This document shows positions 1 through 8,772 of a stretch of DNA of 64,000 nucleotides, in pieces. Origin of the DNA: Agromyces bauzanensis (lineage in GTDB: Bacteria > Actinomycetota > Actinomycetes > Actinomycetales > Microbacteriaceae); NCBI RefSeq assembly GCF_014645655.1, contig NZ_BMMD01000001.1:308720-372719 (forward strand), given 5' to 3'. The notes beneath the pieces were generated by a model. That model was given only the letters and a program-made list of their open reading frames with translations, searched no databases and was not told the DNA's origin. Position 1 is the first letter of the stretch, and the number at the start of each line of letters is the position of its first letter. Made by a program: the position numbers and the translations under genes.

Positions 1-296
1 CCCCGACCATCTAGATGTACCGGGTCAGGACGTTGGTCGCAGTCGGCTGATCGGGGTTTGGCGCGCCGTAGCCGAGCGGCACCGATTGCCAAAACAAAGC
101 ACCCGCTGAAACAGAAGTCAGCCGATTCACCTCGCGGACTGCCGACCTGAGTCCTGAAGCCGGCTCCACAAGAGGGCTCGTCCGCGAAGTTCCCCGGCCC
201 CGGCTCGGGGAAGCAATACGCGTGGTTCACGTCAGCGGCGCCCGCCGAGGTAGCCGCTCATGCTGAACGGCTGGAGCAATGAGTCCTTTCGCAAGT
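1..296. other. Non-coding left edge, no gene seen
   Basis: I see no open frame here with start, ribosome-binding site and codon use that I would defend; the frames present look like shadows of the neighbouring broken gene. No tRNA, terminator or repeat of the neighbouring tRNA end was found. The stretch lies just past the stop codon of the broken nuclease gene. Confidence 0.4.
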
Positions 297-2048
297 TCAG
301 TCGAACTGTATGCTCCCCGGAGTCCAGTCGACGACTTTCGCCGTCGTCGCGTGGTCGTCTTCGCCGGGGACGAGGCGGAACGTGTCTCCAGAACGCAACG
401 CTGAGGGATCGACGCTGGAGTCCAACACGATCGAATGCGTGGTACTCGCAATAGGGTGATCAATCGAGTACGTCCTGTTCCCGAGAAGGAACATGGGCGC
501 CTCGACCTTGACGAGGGTGTGCGTGCCGGCCTGCGCTTCGATGGCAAGCGCCACAATTCGTTCCGCTTCGGCCGGCTCTTCGGGCACCTCCAGCGTGGCT
601 TCGGTCCACCGCCAGCGATGCGGCGTACCATTGTAGATCGACGCGAGGAGCGAGAGGTACCGGAACTGGCCGTCGGTGACCTCGGTGACGTTGGGCATCA
701 CGAGGACAGATGCCGTGTACTCCTGCAGTTGAGCGAGTTGCTGTGCCACCGGCCGCTGGATGGCTTCCAGGGCAGTCGGCATCACGGCGCCGCGTGCCCG
801 AATGAGCGGCTGCGCGCTGGCCGTCTCGATCGAGATGACGTCGTCGTCGGATGCTGAGCAGAGTGTCGATCTCGTCGCGGACTGCTTCAGGGTTGCGCCC
901 GTCGACGTCTCCCATCTTCGCCTCCGCGCCAGCGTCTTCCCCCGGCTTGAACCGGAGCTCGAAAGCAAGCGTCCTCTCCTGGGTGTCGACCACGAGGCGG
1001 ACCCAGCCGGTGTCCACGCCGACCGTGTGCGCCATGACCCGCATCGGCAGACGGAATCGGACTTCGCCGTCGCCCGTCACGCATCGCAAGTACAGCGATG
1101 GGCTGTCCTCACGCTCGATCTCGACGAAGGAGATAGTTGATTCAACAGGTTCCTCCTCGGCAAAGGGGCCACCCACTGTCTGTGCCCTGACCCGTGCGTC
1201 TGTGAAGGGAATCCCCCACTCAGACCGCGCGAGCACCGCGTCGTGCTCCGGTGTTCCCGGCGTCGCTAGAAACTCGAGGTTCAGGCTGATTGGATCGATC
1301 TGGACGGCGTCGGGGGTGCGAGGCACGACGGACACGTACTTCCATCGCGAGTCACCGAGATAGGTCATCCGGTGAAAGACCGCCGGGTCGTCCTTGCTCG
1401 GCAGCGGAACCTCATTGCCACTGGGCACAGACCGAGTTCCATACTCGATGTGGTAGTTGTCATGGACGCTGTCACGGATTGCGTCGAGCGCATCCTGCCG
1501 CGTCTCGATCGCATCGAGCATCGTAAATGACTCGCCTCGCTCGACGGGTGAGGACGCGAGCATCGCCTTCTGGCTGATGAACTGCTCGAGCACTCCTTCT
1601 CCGTGAATGAACCTCTGCATCGTCTCCGGATAGCGGTCCGCGAGGCCGGCGATGAACGCGTCGCCATCCCACTGGCGAGGAAAGGCCGACCCGGCCGTCA
1701 GGTCGTCGAACTCGCGGACGCGCTCTTCGGTCGGCGTCCACGGTGTGACGAGGTGATATCGGGCGATCCGCTGCTCACCGGGGTGACGTGCTCTGCGACG
1801 AATCGCTCCCAGGACGCTTTCACTTGGCGGAACTGTTTGTTGGTCATCGCTGTGGTGAAGCCTTTGACCTGCCAGATCTCAAGCCCCTCGTCCGTCGCGA
1901 GGAGGATGTCGATACCTCCATCGCCTTGTGACGGATTCACCTGCCGCGCGGCCGGGTACTCCCGACGCAAGAGCGTCGCGATCAGGGACTCGATAGATTC
2001 ACCGCTTCGCTGCTGAATCAAAGGCCAGTCGTAGGTGGGCACACCCAA
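297..2048 (-). pseudogene. Frameshifted PD-(D/E)XK-type nuclease / restriction-endonuclease-like protein
   Basis: Three consecutive reading-frame segments join into one roughly 580-residue protein. The N-terminal part has ESIESLI, then GDGGIDIL, then EIWQVKGF, the spacing of a PD-(D/E)XK core (acidic residue, D, QxK). The frame breaks near 1782: the first frame reads FVAEHVTP, and the continuation (GEQRIARYHLVTPW) lies in another frame, as if one base were missing. It breaks again near 853, where the reading returns to the first frame and runs to a stop at 297. No convincing ATG exists; TTG at 2048 or GTG at 2042 are the only nearby starts. The C-terminal 450 residues match no domain I recognise. 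Mrr-like or related defence nucleases are the nearest idea, from the motif only. Two base-calling errors in one gene are the alternative to true decay. Confidence 0.65.
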
Positions 2049-2304
2049 GACTACGATCGAGTCCGACAATCGGGGGGTGTAGTGCGCTCGGTGACAGGGG
2101 CTTTGCAGCAGGAGTAGGTGACACCTGAGTTGCCGGAGCGACGGCGAAGCCCGCCGACGCGCCCGAGCATTCGAGATTCGACCACGGCAAGCGAGCCGAG
2201 GCCAGGCAGGCCCAACTCGGCCGAACACGAATCGGCTGCGTATGAATCGCAGTTCCACCGCCGGCGCGAAAGCGAGATAAAAACCCAGGTCAAAAGACTA
2301 TTTG

Positions 2305-2378
2305 TGGGGCGGACCAGACTTGAACTGGCGACCGATGGATTATGAGTCCACTGCTCTGACCGGCTGAGCTACCGCCCC
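2305..2378 (-). tRNA. tRNA-Met (CAT), elongator type
   Basis: The minus strand folds as a 74-nt tRNA. The acceptor stem pairs GGGGCGG with CCGCCCC. The anticodon stem GTGGA/TCCAT carries the loop CTCATAA with anticodon CAT, and the T arm contains TTCAAGT. CCA is not encoded. The GGACTCATAATCC anticodon arm resembles elongator tRNA-Met rather than initiator or tRNA-Ile2. A T-rich run follows the 3' end. The upstream glycosyltransferase frame runs into the first part of the tRNA. Confidence 0.9.
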
Positions 2379-3644
2379 TCGCGGAGCGTCACTCGGGAGT
2401 GCCGCTGGCGCGATCTCGGTGACCGGATCGGTCACCGGCCTTCCACGATACAGGCTCTCGAACGTCGAGATCGTGCGCTGGATGTCGTGCGCCGCGATGA
2501 GCCGGATCGACCCCTCCTTGAGCGAGCGGTACTCGTCGGGCGACGCCTCGAGCACCATGCGCAGCTTAGCGGCGAGATCCTCGGGGCTTCCGGGCGCGAA
2601 CAGGTAGCCGTTCTCCCCGTCGTGCACGAGGTGCGGCAGCGCCATGGCGTTCGCGGCGACGACCGGCAGCGCCGAGGCCATGGCCTCCATGGTCACGATG
2701 CTCTGCAGCTCGGCGATCGAGGGCATGGCGAGCACCGAGGCCCGGTGATACGCCTCGCGCAGCTCGTCGTCGGTGACGTAGCCCGTGAACGTGACGCGGT
2801 CGGCGATGCCGAGTTCGACCGCGAGATGCTCGAGGTTGCGCTTCTGGTCGCCGCCGCCGACGATCTCGACCTTGGCGTCGAGCTCGACGGGCAGCAGCTT
2901 CACGGCGCGCAGCAGCACGTCGATGTGCTTCTCGCCGGTCACGCGACCGACGAAGATGATGCGGTTCTCGGTGCGAGGCTCCCACGAGGGCGAGTACTTG
3001 TGCGCGTCGATGCCGCACGAGATGGCGTGCACGCCCGAGAGGCCGGTGTGGCGCTCGAGGAACTGGGCGGCCTTGCGCGTTGGCGTGGTGACCGCTTCGG
3101 CACGTCCGAAGGTGCGTCGCGCCGCCTTCCAGGCCAGCCCGACGGCCCACTCCTGCCAGGCCCCCGGCAGCAGCGTGAACTCGAGCATGTTCTCGGGCAT
3201 GAAGTGATTGGTGCCGATGATCCGGATGCCGCGCTTCTGGGCCTCGATGGAGAGTCCCCGACCCACGGTGATGTGCGACTGGAAGTGCACAACGTCGGGC
3301 TTGACCTCGTCGATCACCCGGGCGCTGTTCTGCTTGATGCGCCACGGGAGAGCGAACCGCAGCCAGTCGTGCGGATACCAGCGCCAGCTGTACAGGCGGT
3401 GCGCCGTGAGCTCCTGGCCCTCGTGCACCTCCTTCCACGTGCCGTGCTTTCGATTGGCGGCCGGTGCCATGACGTGCACCTCGTGGCCGCGCTCGACGAG
3501 TCCGGCGGCGAGGCGCTCGGCGAAACGAGCGGCGCCGTTCACGTCGGGGGCGAACGTGTCGGCGCCGATCAGGATCTTGAGCGGACGTTCCGTCTCTGTG
3601 CCGTCGTTCCGGGTCGGGGGTGTCGCACCAGGTGTGTCATACAC
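2340..3644 (-). CDS. GT4-family glycosyltransferase
   Basis: The 434-residue protein has the GT-B layout of family 4 retaining glycosyltransferases, which transfer a sugar from a nucleotide donor to an envelope acceptor in the cytoplasm. The N-terminal domain opens with KILIGADTFAPDVNGAA (residues 23-39). The donor domain has FVGRVTGEKH (231-240), VGGGDQ and the catalytic E-x7-E at E312/E320. It resembles the actinobacterial mannosyltransferase-like group (PimB/PimC/MgtA), but the acceptor cannot be read from sequence. Start is GTG at 3644. The last 13 or so codons lie inside the downstream tRNA-Met on the same strand, so the final residues are tRNA-encoded and the real C-terminus may not be conserved. 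Confidence 0.85.
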   Translation of the reverse strand: MYDTPGATPPTRNDGTETERPLKILIGADTFAPDVNGAARFAERLAAGLVERGHEVHVMAPAANRKHGTWKEVHEGQELTAHRLYSWRWYPHDWLRFALPWRIKQNSARVIDEVKPDVVHFQSHITVGRGLSIEAQKRGIRIIGTNHFMPENMLEFTLLPGAWQEWAVGLAWKAARRTFGRAEAVTTPTRKAAQFLERHTGLSGVHAISCGIDAHKYSPSWEPRTENRIIFVGRVTGEKHIDVLLRAVKLLPVELDAKVEIVGGGDQKRNLEHLAVELGIADRVTFTGYVTDDELREAYHRASVLAMPSIAELQSIVTMEAMASALPVVAANAMALPHLVHDGENGYLFAPGSPEDLAAKLRMVLEASPDEYRSLKEGSIRLIAAHDIQRTISTFESLYRGRPVTDPVTEIAPAALPSDAPRGAVAQPVRAVDS

Positions 3645-3792
3645 GTGGTCTCGTTCCTCACATTCGTCGGATTGAGGCGGTCGGCCTCGTGGGATGCACG
3701 GCGCGGGGGTTCGGCGTGCGCGAACTGCATCCGACCTTAGTCTACGCGGGCATGCCTGCGCGCCCCTGTGGGAAGCATGTCGCGGCAGCGGA

Positions 3793-4710
3793 TCAGAGCC
3801 GGGTCTGCGGGTGATTTCGGGCCAGGATGAACACGCCCCACACGGCGATCACCCCCGCGATGACGAACACGACATTCGCCCACGGGGGCGCCTGCGACGC
3901 CTCCCCGAGCACCAGGATGCCGATCGCCACGGCGACCATCGGGTCGACCACCGTGAGCCCCGCGATGACGAGGTCGGGCGGGCCGGTGGCGTAGGCGTTC
4001 TGCACGAAGTAGGCCCCGAGCGCGGTGGCGAGGATAAGGCCGATCAGACAGAGGAACGTGAGCCACTCGAACTCGCCCTGCTGCAGGCGGCCCAGCACGA
4101 CCTTCGCGAGTGTCGCGACGAAGCCGTACAGCACGCCGGCCATGATCACGTAGAAGATCGCGCGGATGCGGTGGCGGAACAGCCAGAAGGCGACGGCCGC
4201 AAGGGCGAGGACGATCGCGAGGATCGTGAGGATCGTGATGAGATGCTGGTCGGTGACCGGCCTGTCGACCGCCGTGAACGCAGCGACGCCGACGAAGAGG
4301 AACACGCCGCCGACGCACATCACGATGGCGATGATCGACTTGTGATTCAGCTTCACACGGCTGACGCGGGAGTTCAGGATCGACGTGATCACGAGCGCGA
4401 TGGCGCCGAGGGGCTGCACCACGATGATCGGCGCGAAGTACAGCGACGACAGCTGGAAGACGATGGCGAGGCCCAACATCAGCGTGCCGATGACCCACGA
4501 CGGACGCGCGAGCAGGAGCGAGAGCTGCTTGACGTTCAGCCCCTTGCCCAGCGTGTCGACGGTGCTGGATTCGACCTTGACGACGCCTCGGTGCTGGAAC
4601 TGGGCACCGAGCGAGAGGAACACCGCGCCGATGAGCGCGAGCGGGATGCCGATGAACTGCGTGGGGTCGAGCGCGATCTGCTCGGTGAAGTCGGTCAGGT
4701 CGGGATCCAC
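3793..4710 (-). CDS. DMT-superfamily membrane protein (EamA-like transporter)
   Basis: A 305-residue integral membrane protein with about nine or ten hydrophobic segments, beginning near residue 18 and ending near residue 298, in two similar halves as in drug/metabolite-transporter proteins. Soluble parts are limited to a short stretch after the first helix and the ends. The GTG at 4710 is used. Substrate and direction of transport are unknown. It stands alone between the glycosyltransferase and the divergently oriented deformylase gene, with 40 bp separating the two starts, so a shared promoter region is likely. Confidence 0.7.
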   Translation of the reverse strand: MDPDLTDFTEQIALDPTQFIGIPLALIGAVFLSLGAQFQHRGVVKVESSTVDTLGKGLNVKQLSLLLARPSWVIGTLMLGLAIVFQLSSLYFAPIIVVQPLGAIALVITSILNSRVSRVKLNHKSIIAIVMCVGGVFLFVGVAAFTAVDRPVTDQHLITILTILAIVLALAAVAFWLFRHRIRAIFYVIMAGVLYGFVATLAKVVLGRLQQGEFEWLTFLCLIGLILATALGAYFVQNAYATGPPDLVIAGLTVVDPMVAVAIGILVLGEASQAPPWANVVFVIAGVIAVWGVFILARNHPQTRL

Positions 4711-4750
4711 GCAACGACCCTACCCGTTCGCCCGCCGATATCCTTGGCGA

Positions 4751-5317
4751 ATGGCCGTGCTCCCCATCCGCATCTCAGGCGACCCAGTGCTCCACTCCCC
4801 CGCCCGGCCAGTCGAGGCCATCGACGACGAGCTCCGCGCACTCGTGCGCGACATGTTCGAGACGATGGATGCCGCGCCCGGCGTCGGGCTCGCCGCCCCG
4901 CAGGTGGGCGTGCCGCTGCGGCTGTTCACGTACGGCTGGGTCGACGAGTCGGGCACACGGTGGCGAGGCGTGGCGTTCAACCCCGAGCTGTGGATCTCGC
5001 CGCCGCCGGCGGGCGAGCCCGATCCCGACGAGGAGTCAGAGGGCTGCCTGAGCTTTCCGGGCGAGCGCTTCGGGCTCCGGCGCGCTGCTCGAGCGATGCT
5101 CCGGGCGACCGATCTCGAGGGCGAGCCGTTCGAGATCACCGCCGAGGGATGGCTCGCGCGCATCTTCCAGCACGAGTACGACCACCTCGATGGCATGCTC
5201 TACACCGACCGGCTCGGCGAACGCGACCAGCGCATCGTCGCGAAGATCGCGAAGAAGGTCGGCTGGGGCCGGCCCGGTGTCTCGTGGATGCCAGGGGTCG
5301 ACCACCTCGAGGATTGA
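4751..5317 (+). CDS. def: Peptide deformylase
   Basis: The 188-residue enzyme removes the formyl group from the initiator methionine of nascent proteins. All three diagnostic motifs are present: GVGLAAPQVG (residues 44-53), EGCLS with metal ligand C99, and QHEYDH (140-145) with ligands H141 and H145 and catalytic E142. ATG at 4751 gives the normal N-terminus (PIRISGDPVLH). Transcribed divergently from the DMT gene and followed by a short palindromic repeat. Confidence 0.96.
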   Translation: MAVLPIRISGDPVLHSPARPVEAIDDELRALVRDMFETMDAAPGVGLAAPQVGVPLRLFTYGWVDESGTRWRGVAFNPELWISPPPAGEPDPDEESEGCLSFPGERFGLRRAARAMLRATDLEGEPFEITAEGWLARIFQHEYDHLDGMLYTDRLGERDQRIVAKIAKKVGWGRPGVSWMPGVDHLED

Positions 5318-5356
5318 TCGCCCACCCTCCGGCCGGTTGGGCGCGAAGCGCCACCG

Positions 5357-5392
5357 GGTGGTCGAGTAGGCGCGTGGCGCCGTATCGAGACC
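5357..5392 (+). repeat. REP-like palindromic repeat, copy A
   Basis: A 36-bp palindrome-like unit that begins GGTGGTCGAG, has a GC-rich centre that can fold, and ends TATCGAGACC. The same ends occur at 17853-17888 and, inverted, at 31494-31537. It lies 40 bp after the def stop, in the gap before tRNA-Asn. It may act as a terminator or be a REP-type mobile repeat; no transposase of the RAYT type is in the window. Confidence 0.75.
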
Positions 5393-5570
5393 GATCGAAC
5401 CCACCCCATGGGACGCGCGCCGACAGGTCACCCGGTGAAGACGCGGCGAGCGATGCGCTGTTCGAGGTCGTCCGGCTCGCCGGAGACATCCGCGGCGAGC
5501 CACACCCGGCTGCGCTTGCGGCCGGTGGTCTCGCGAAGGATTCCGCCCTCATCGAGTCCCGCACGAGTGG

Positions 5571-5643
5571 CTCCCCCACTTGGACTCGAACCAAGAACCT
5601 ATCGGTTAACAGCCGATTGCTCTGCCAATTGAGCTATGGAGGA
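5571..5643 (-). tRNA. tRNA-Asn (GTT)
   Basis: The minus strand gives a 73-nt cloverleaf. Acceptor TCCTCCA pairs with TGGGGGA (one T-G wobble), the anticodon loop is CTGTTAA with anticodon GTT, and the T arm contains GGTTCGAGTCC. The discriminator is G, and CCA is encoded immediately after it (5568-5570), as in other actinobacterial tRNA-Asn genes. Confidence 0.95.
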
Positions 5644-5724
5644 TCGCGTGTTTCAGCAGAGTCACTCTAGCAAAGGGTGGCCCGGTCTCCCAATTCGAGG
5701 CCGCCTCGCGAGCGCCGTCGTCGC

Positions 5725-6230
5725 TCAGTATCCGGCATCGAGGTCGACGCGGCCCTCGAAGGCGCCGTCGCCGAGGAACGCGGCGACATTCCGCCGCACC
5801 CGGACGGCGAAGGGCGGCACCGTCATCGCCTCGGTGTCGGCCACGTGCGGCGTGATGATGCAGCCAGGTGCCGACCAGAGCGGATGCCCCGCCGGTAGCG
5901 GCTCCGGCTCGGCGACGTCGAGTCCCGCTCCGCCGAGCCGACCCGAACGCAGCGCGTCGACGAGCGCGTCGGCCATTCCCGCGCGCCGATGCGTCGCGAC
6001 AGTTCGCGCAGCAGGGCCAGCGCGAGCATGAGCGCGTGCTCGGCGACGGGTTGCGCGTACGCGCCCTTCGCGCTCGTCCAGACCCGACCGTCGCCGCAGT
6101 GGCGTTCGAGCAGGGGTGCGAACGCGTCGACGCCCGCCCACGGCGACTGCACCCAAGCGACATCGGCGGAGGCGTCGGCCGCGCCGGGCACGGCCCGATG
6201 CCGGGAGGGCGGCCCCGGGGCATCCGTCAC
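5725..6230 (-). pseudogene. Remnant of a D-isomer 2-hydroxyacid dehydrogenase
   Basis: The 5' part starts at GTG 6230, overlapping the stop of the upstream ABC gene (GTGA), and reads ADVAWVQSPWAGVDAFAPLL ... HALMLALALLRELSRRIGAREW, the substrate-domain region before the Rossmann fold. In another frame the reading resumes near 5980 with DALVDALRSGRLGGAGLDV, then the C-terminal ITPHVADTEAM. The roughly 90-100 residues between REW and DALVDAL, which carry GxGxxG and the NAD site in the family, are missing, and the first 50 or so residues are also absent. About 170 residues remain of a usual 300-330. The enzyme cannot be functional. Its coupled position suggests it was once the last gene of the peptide-transporter operon. 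Confidence 0.85.
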
Positions 6231-7084
6231 CGCGGCGGACCGTCGCCGAGCTCGTCGATGATGGCGTGCCCGTCGTCGAGCGCACCCGCGAGCGCCATCA
6301 CGTACGGGTGCTCGGGATCGTGGAAGACCTCCTCGATCGTGCCGATCGCGGCGAGCTCGCCGCGATCGAGCACGGCGATGCGATCGGCCGTGCGACGCAG
6401 CACCGGGAGGTCGTGGCTGATGATGAGCGCCGTGAACGTGTGCTGCTCGCGGAGCTCGACGATCAGCTGGGCCACGACGTCGCGCACCGTGAGGTCGATG
6501 CCGGCCGTCGGCTCGTCGGCGATGAGCACCGACGGACCGAGCACCAGCGCCCGGGCGAGCGCGACGCGCTGGCGTTGGCCGCCGCTCAACTCGTAGGGGA
6601 ACTTGTCGAGGTACCCGAGTGGCAGCCGGACGGCGTCGACCATCGTCGCCACGCGCGTCTGCAGCGCCTTGCGGTTGTAGCGGCGATCTCGCTCGAGGAT
6701 GGGCTCGCCCACGATCTCGGCGATCGTGAGGTCGGCCGGCAGGGTCGCCGCGGCGTCCTGCGCCAGATAGCCGACGTGGAACCGGTACTCGGGAAGCTCT
6801 CGTCTCGGGATGCCTCGCAGTCGGAGTCCGAGCACCGTCGCCTCGCCGCCCGTGATGACGGGATGCACGTCGGGCGACTTCGGGTCGAGCGCGACGCCCG
6901 AGAGCACCTTCGCGAGCGTGCTCTTGCCGCTGCCGGCGCTGCCGAGCAGCCCCAGCACCTCCCCCGGGGCGATGGTGAGCGTCAGTCCGCGCAACGCCAC
7001 GTGCGCCGGGCTCGCGCCGTGCGGCGGGTATTCGAGCGAGAGGTCGCTCAGCACGATCGGATAGCCGTGCGCGGCCCCCCGCAT
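6227..7084 (-). CDS. ABC transporter ATP-binding protein (third ATPase of peptide importer)
   Basis: A 285-residue ABC ATPase with Walker A GSAGSGKST, Q-loop region YLAQD, signature LSGGQRQR, Walker B VLIADEPTAGID and switch SHD. It is most like the DppF/OppF type and ends EHPYVMALAGAL, as those proteins do. ATG at 7084 overlaps the stop of the double-ATPase gene by 3 bases (ATGA), and its own stop overlaps the dehydrogenase remnant's GTG. It supplies a third ATPase domain to an operon that already encodes two, so it may be an alternative energiser or serve another permease. Confidence 0.88.
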   Translation of the reverse strand: MRGAAHGYPIVLSDLSLEYPPHGASPAHVALRGLTLTIAPGEVLGLLGSAGSGKSTLAKVLSGVALDPKSPDVHPVITGGEATVLGLRLRGIPRRELPEYRFHVGYLAQDAAATLPADLTIAEIVGEPILERDRRYNRKALQTRVATMVDAVRLPLGYLDKFPYELSGGQRQRVALARALVLGPSVLIADEPTAGIDLTVRDVVAQLIVELREQHTFTALIISHDLPVLRRTADRIAVLDRGELAAIGTIEEVFHDPEHPYVMALAGALDDGHAIIDELGDGPPR

Positions 7085-8772
7085 CAGCTCGCCTCCCGAA
7101 GCCGGCGCAGTTCCTCTCGGCGTTCGGCCTGGGCGATCGGGTCGGGCACCGGAAGCGAGGCGAGCAGTCGCTGCGTGTACGGGTCCCTCGGCGCGCCGAG
7201 CACCTCGGCGCCCGTTCCCTCCTCGACGAGCTCGCCGCGGTACAGCACCGCGATGCGGTCGGCGAGGAGGTCGACCACGGCGAGGTCGTGGCTGATGAAC
7301 AGGGACGCGAAGCCGAACCCGCGCTGGAGCTCCGCGAACAGTTCGAGCACGCGCGCCTGCACCGACACGTCGAGCGCCGAGGTCGGCTCGTCGGCGATGA
7401 GGAGCTCGGGCTCGAGCGCGATGGCCCGGGCGAGGCTCGCGCGCTGGCGCTGTCCGCCGGAGAGCTCGTGCGGGAACCGGTCGCCGTACGCGCGGGGCAG
7501 CTGCACCGCCTCGAGCAGCTCGTCGACACGCTGACGAGCATCCGCGGCATCCGCTGCCCGCCCGTGGATCACGAGCGGCTCGGCGACGCACTCGGCGATC
7601 GTCAGCAGCGGGTTGAAGCTCGACGCCGGGTCCTGGAAGACGAAGCCGATGCGGCTGCGAAGCGGCCGGAAGTCGCGCTCGCGGCCGCCGAGCATCTCGT
7701 GGCCGAGCACCTGCAGCGACCCGCCCGTGACCTTGGTGAGCCCGGCGATGGCCCGGCCGATCGTGGTCTTGCCGGATCCGCTCTCGCCGACGAGGCCCAG
7801 CACCTCGCCCGGCCGGATGGTGAGGTCGACGCCGTCGACCGCGCGGAACCCGGCCCTGCCGAAGCGTCCGGGGTACTCGATCTCGAGGCCGCGCGCCTCG
7901 ACGGCGGGTGCCTGCTCGGCCCAGCCCGCCGGACGCTCCGCGGCACGTTCGGCCGCGTGGACGGTGCCGTGGCCGACGTAGGGCACGGCGGCGAGCAGCG
8001 CCTTGGTGTAGTCGTCCTTCGGCGCGGCGAAGAGCGTCGCGACGTCGGCCTGCTCGACGATCTTGCCCTGGTACATGACCGCCACCCGGTCGGCGAGGTC
8101 GGCGACGACGCCCATGTTGTGCGTGATGAGCACGATCGCCGTGCCGAACTCGTCGCGGACGCGGCGGAGCAGGTCGAGGATCTCGGCCTGCACGGTCACG
8201 TCGAGCGCCGTCGTGGGCTCGTCCGCGACGATGAGGCCGGGATTCAGCACGAGCGCCATGGCGATGACGATGCGCTGCTTCTGCCCGCCCGAGAACTGGT
8301 GCGGGTAGTGGTCGACCCGCACCTCGGGGTCGGGGATGCCGACACGGCCGAGGATCTCGATCGCCTGCGCGCGAGCCTCCTTCTTCGAGATCTCGCCGTG
8401 CGCCCGCAGGCCCTCCATGATCTGCCAGCCGACCTTGTACACGGGGTTCAGCGCCGTCGAGGGCTCCTGGAAGACCATGGCCACGTCCGTGCCGCGCACC
8501 GCACGGAGCTGCTGCTTCGACAGGCTGACGATGTTGCTCTCGCGCGTGCCCTCCCGATTCGAGAGCACCACCGCGCCTCGAGCCGTCGCGGTCTCGGGCA
8601 GCAATCCCAGGATGGTCTTCGCCGTCACCGTCTTGCCGCTGCCGGACTCGCCCACGATCGCGAGGACCTCTCCGCGGTCGACCGACAACGAGACATCGTC
8701 GACGGCCTTCACCGCCCCGGCATCCGTGGAGAACGAGACGCCGAGGTTCCTGATGTCGACCACCGTGCTCAT
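7084..8772 (-). CDS. Peptide/nickel ABC transporter, fused DppD-DppF ATPase
   Basis: The 562-residue protein contains two complete ABC domains in tandem. Domain 1 has Walker A GESGSGKTV (41-49), signature QFSGGQKQR and Walker B LIVADEPTTALD. Domain 2, from about residue 300, has GESGSGKTT, ELSGGQRQR and LLIADEPTSALD. Both carry the DppD/DppF-type C-terminal extension ending in a YT(K/Q)xLLA motif. It hydrolyses ATP to drive uptake through the two permeases encoded upstream. The start at ATG 8772 overlaps the DppC-like stop by 4 bases (ATGA), implying translational coupling. Confidence 0.93.
   Translation of the reverse strand: MSTVVDIRNLGVSFSTDAGAVKAVDDVSLSVDRGEVLAIVGESGSGKTVTAKTILGLLPETATARGAVVLSNREGTRESNIVSLSKQQLRAVRGTDVAMVFQEPSTALNPVYKVGWQIMEGLRAHGEISKKEARAQAIEILGRVGIPDPEVRVDHYPHQFSGGQKQRIVIAMALVLNPGLIVADEPTTALDVTVQAEILDLLRRVRDEFGTAIVLITHNMGVVADLADRVAVMYQGKIVEQADVATLFAAPKDDYTKALLAAVPYVGHGTVHAAERAAERPAGWAEQAPAVEARGLEIEYPGRFGRAGFRAVDGVDLTIRPGEVLGLVGESGSGKTTIGRAIAGLTKVTGGSLQVLGHEMLGGRERDFRPLRSRIGFVFQDPASSFNPLLTIAECVAEPLVIHGRAADAADARQRVDELLEAVQLPRAYGDRFPHELSGGQRQRASLARAIALEPELLIADEPTSALDVSVQARVLELFAELQRGFGFASLFISHDLAVVDLLADRIAVLYRGELVEEGTGAEVLGAPRDPYTQRLLASLPVPDPIAQAERREELRRLREAS

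Noticed and set aside
3694-5670. 658-codon plus-strand frame over the DMT gene and into def
   Set aside because: Composition is Arg/Asp/His/Glu low complexity, and the true def gene occupies the same DNA in another frame with all three deformylase motifs.
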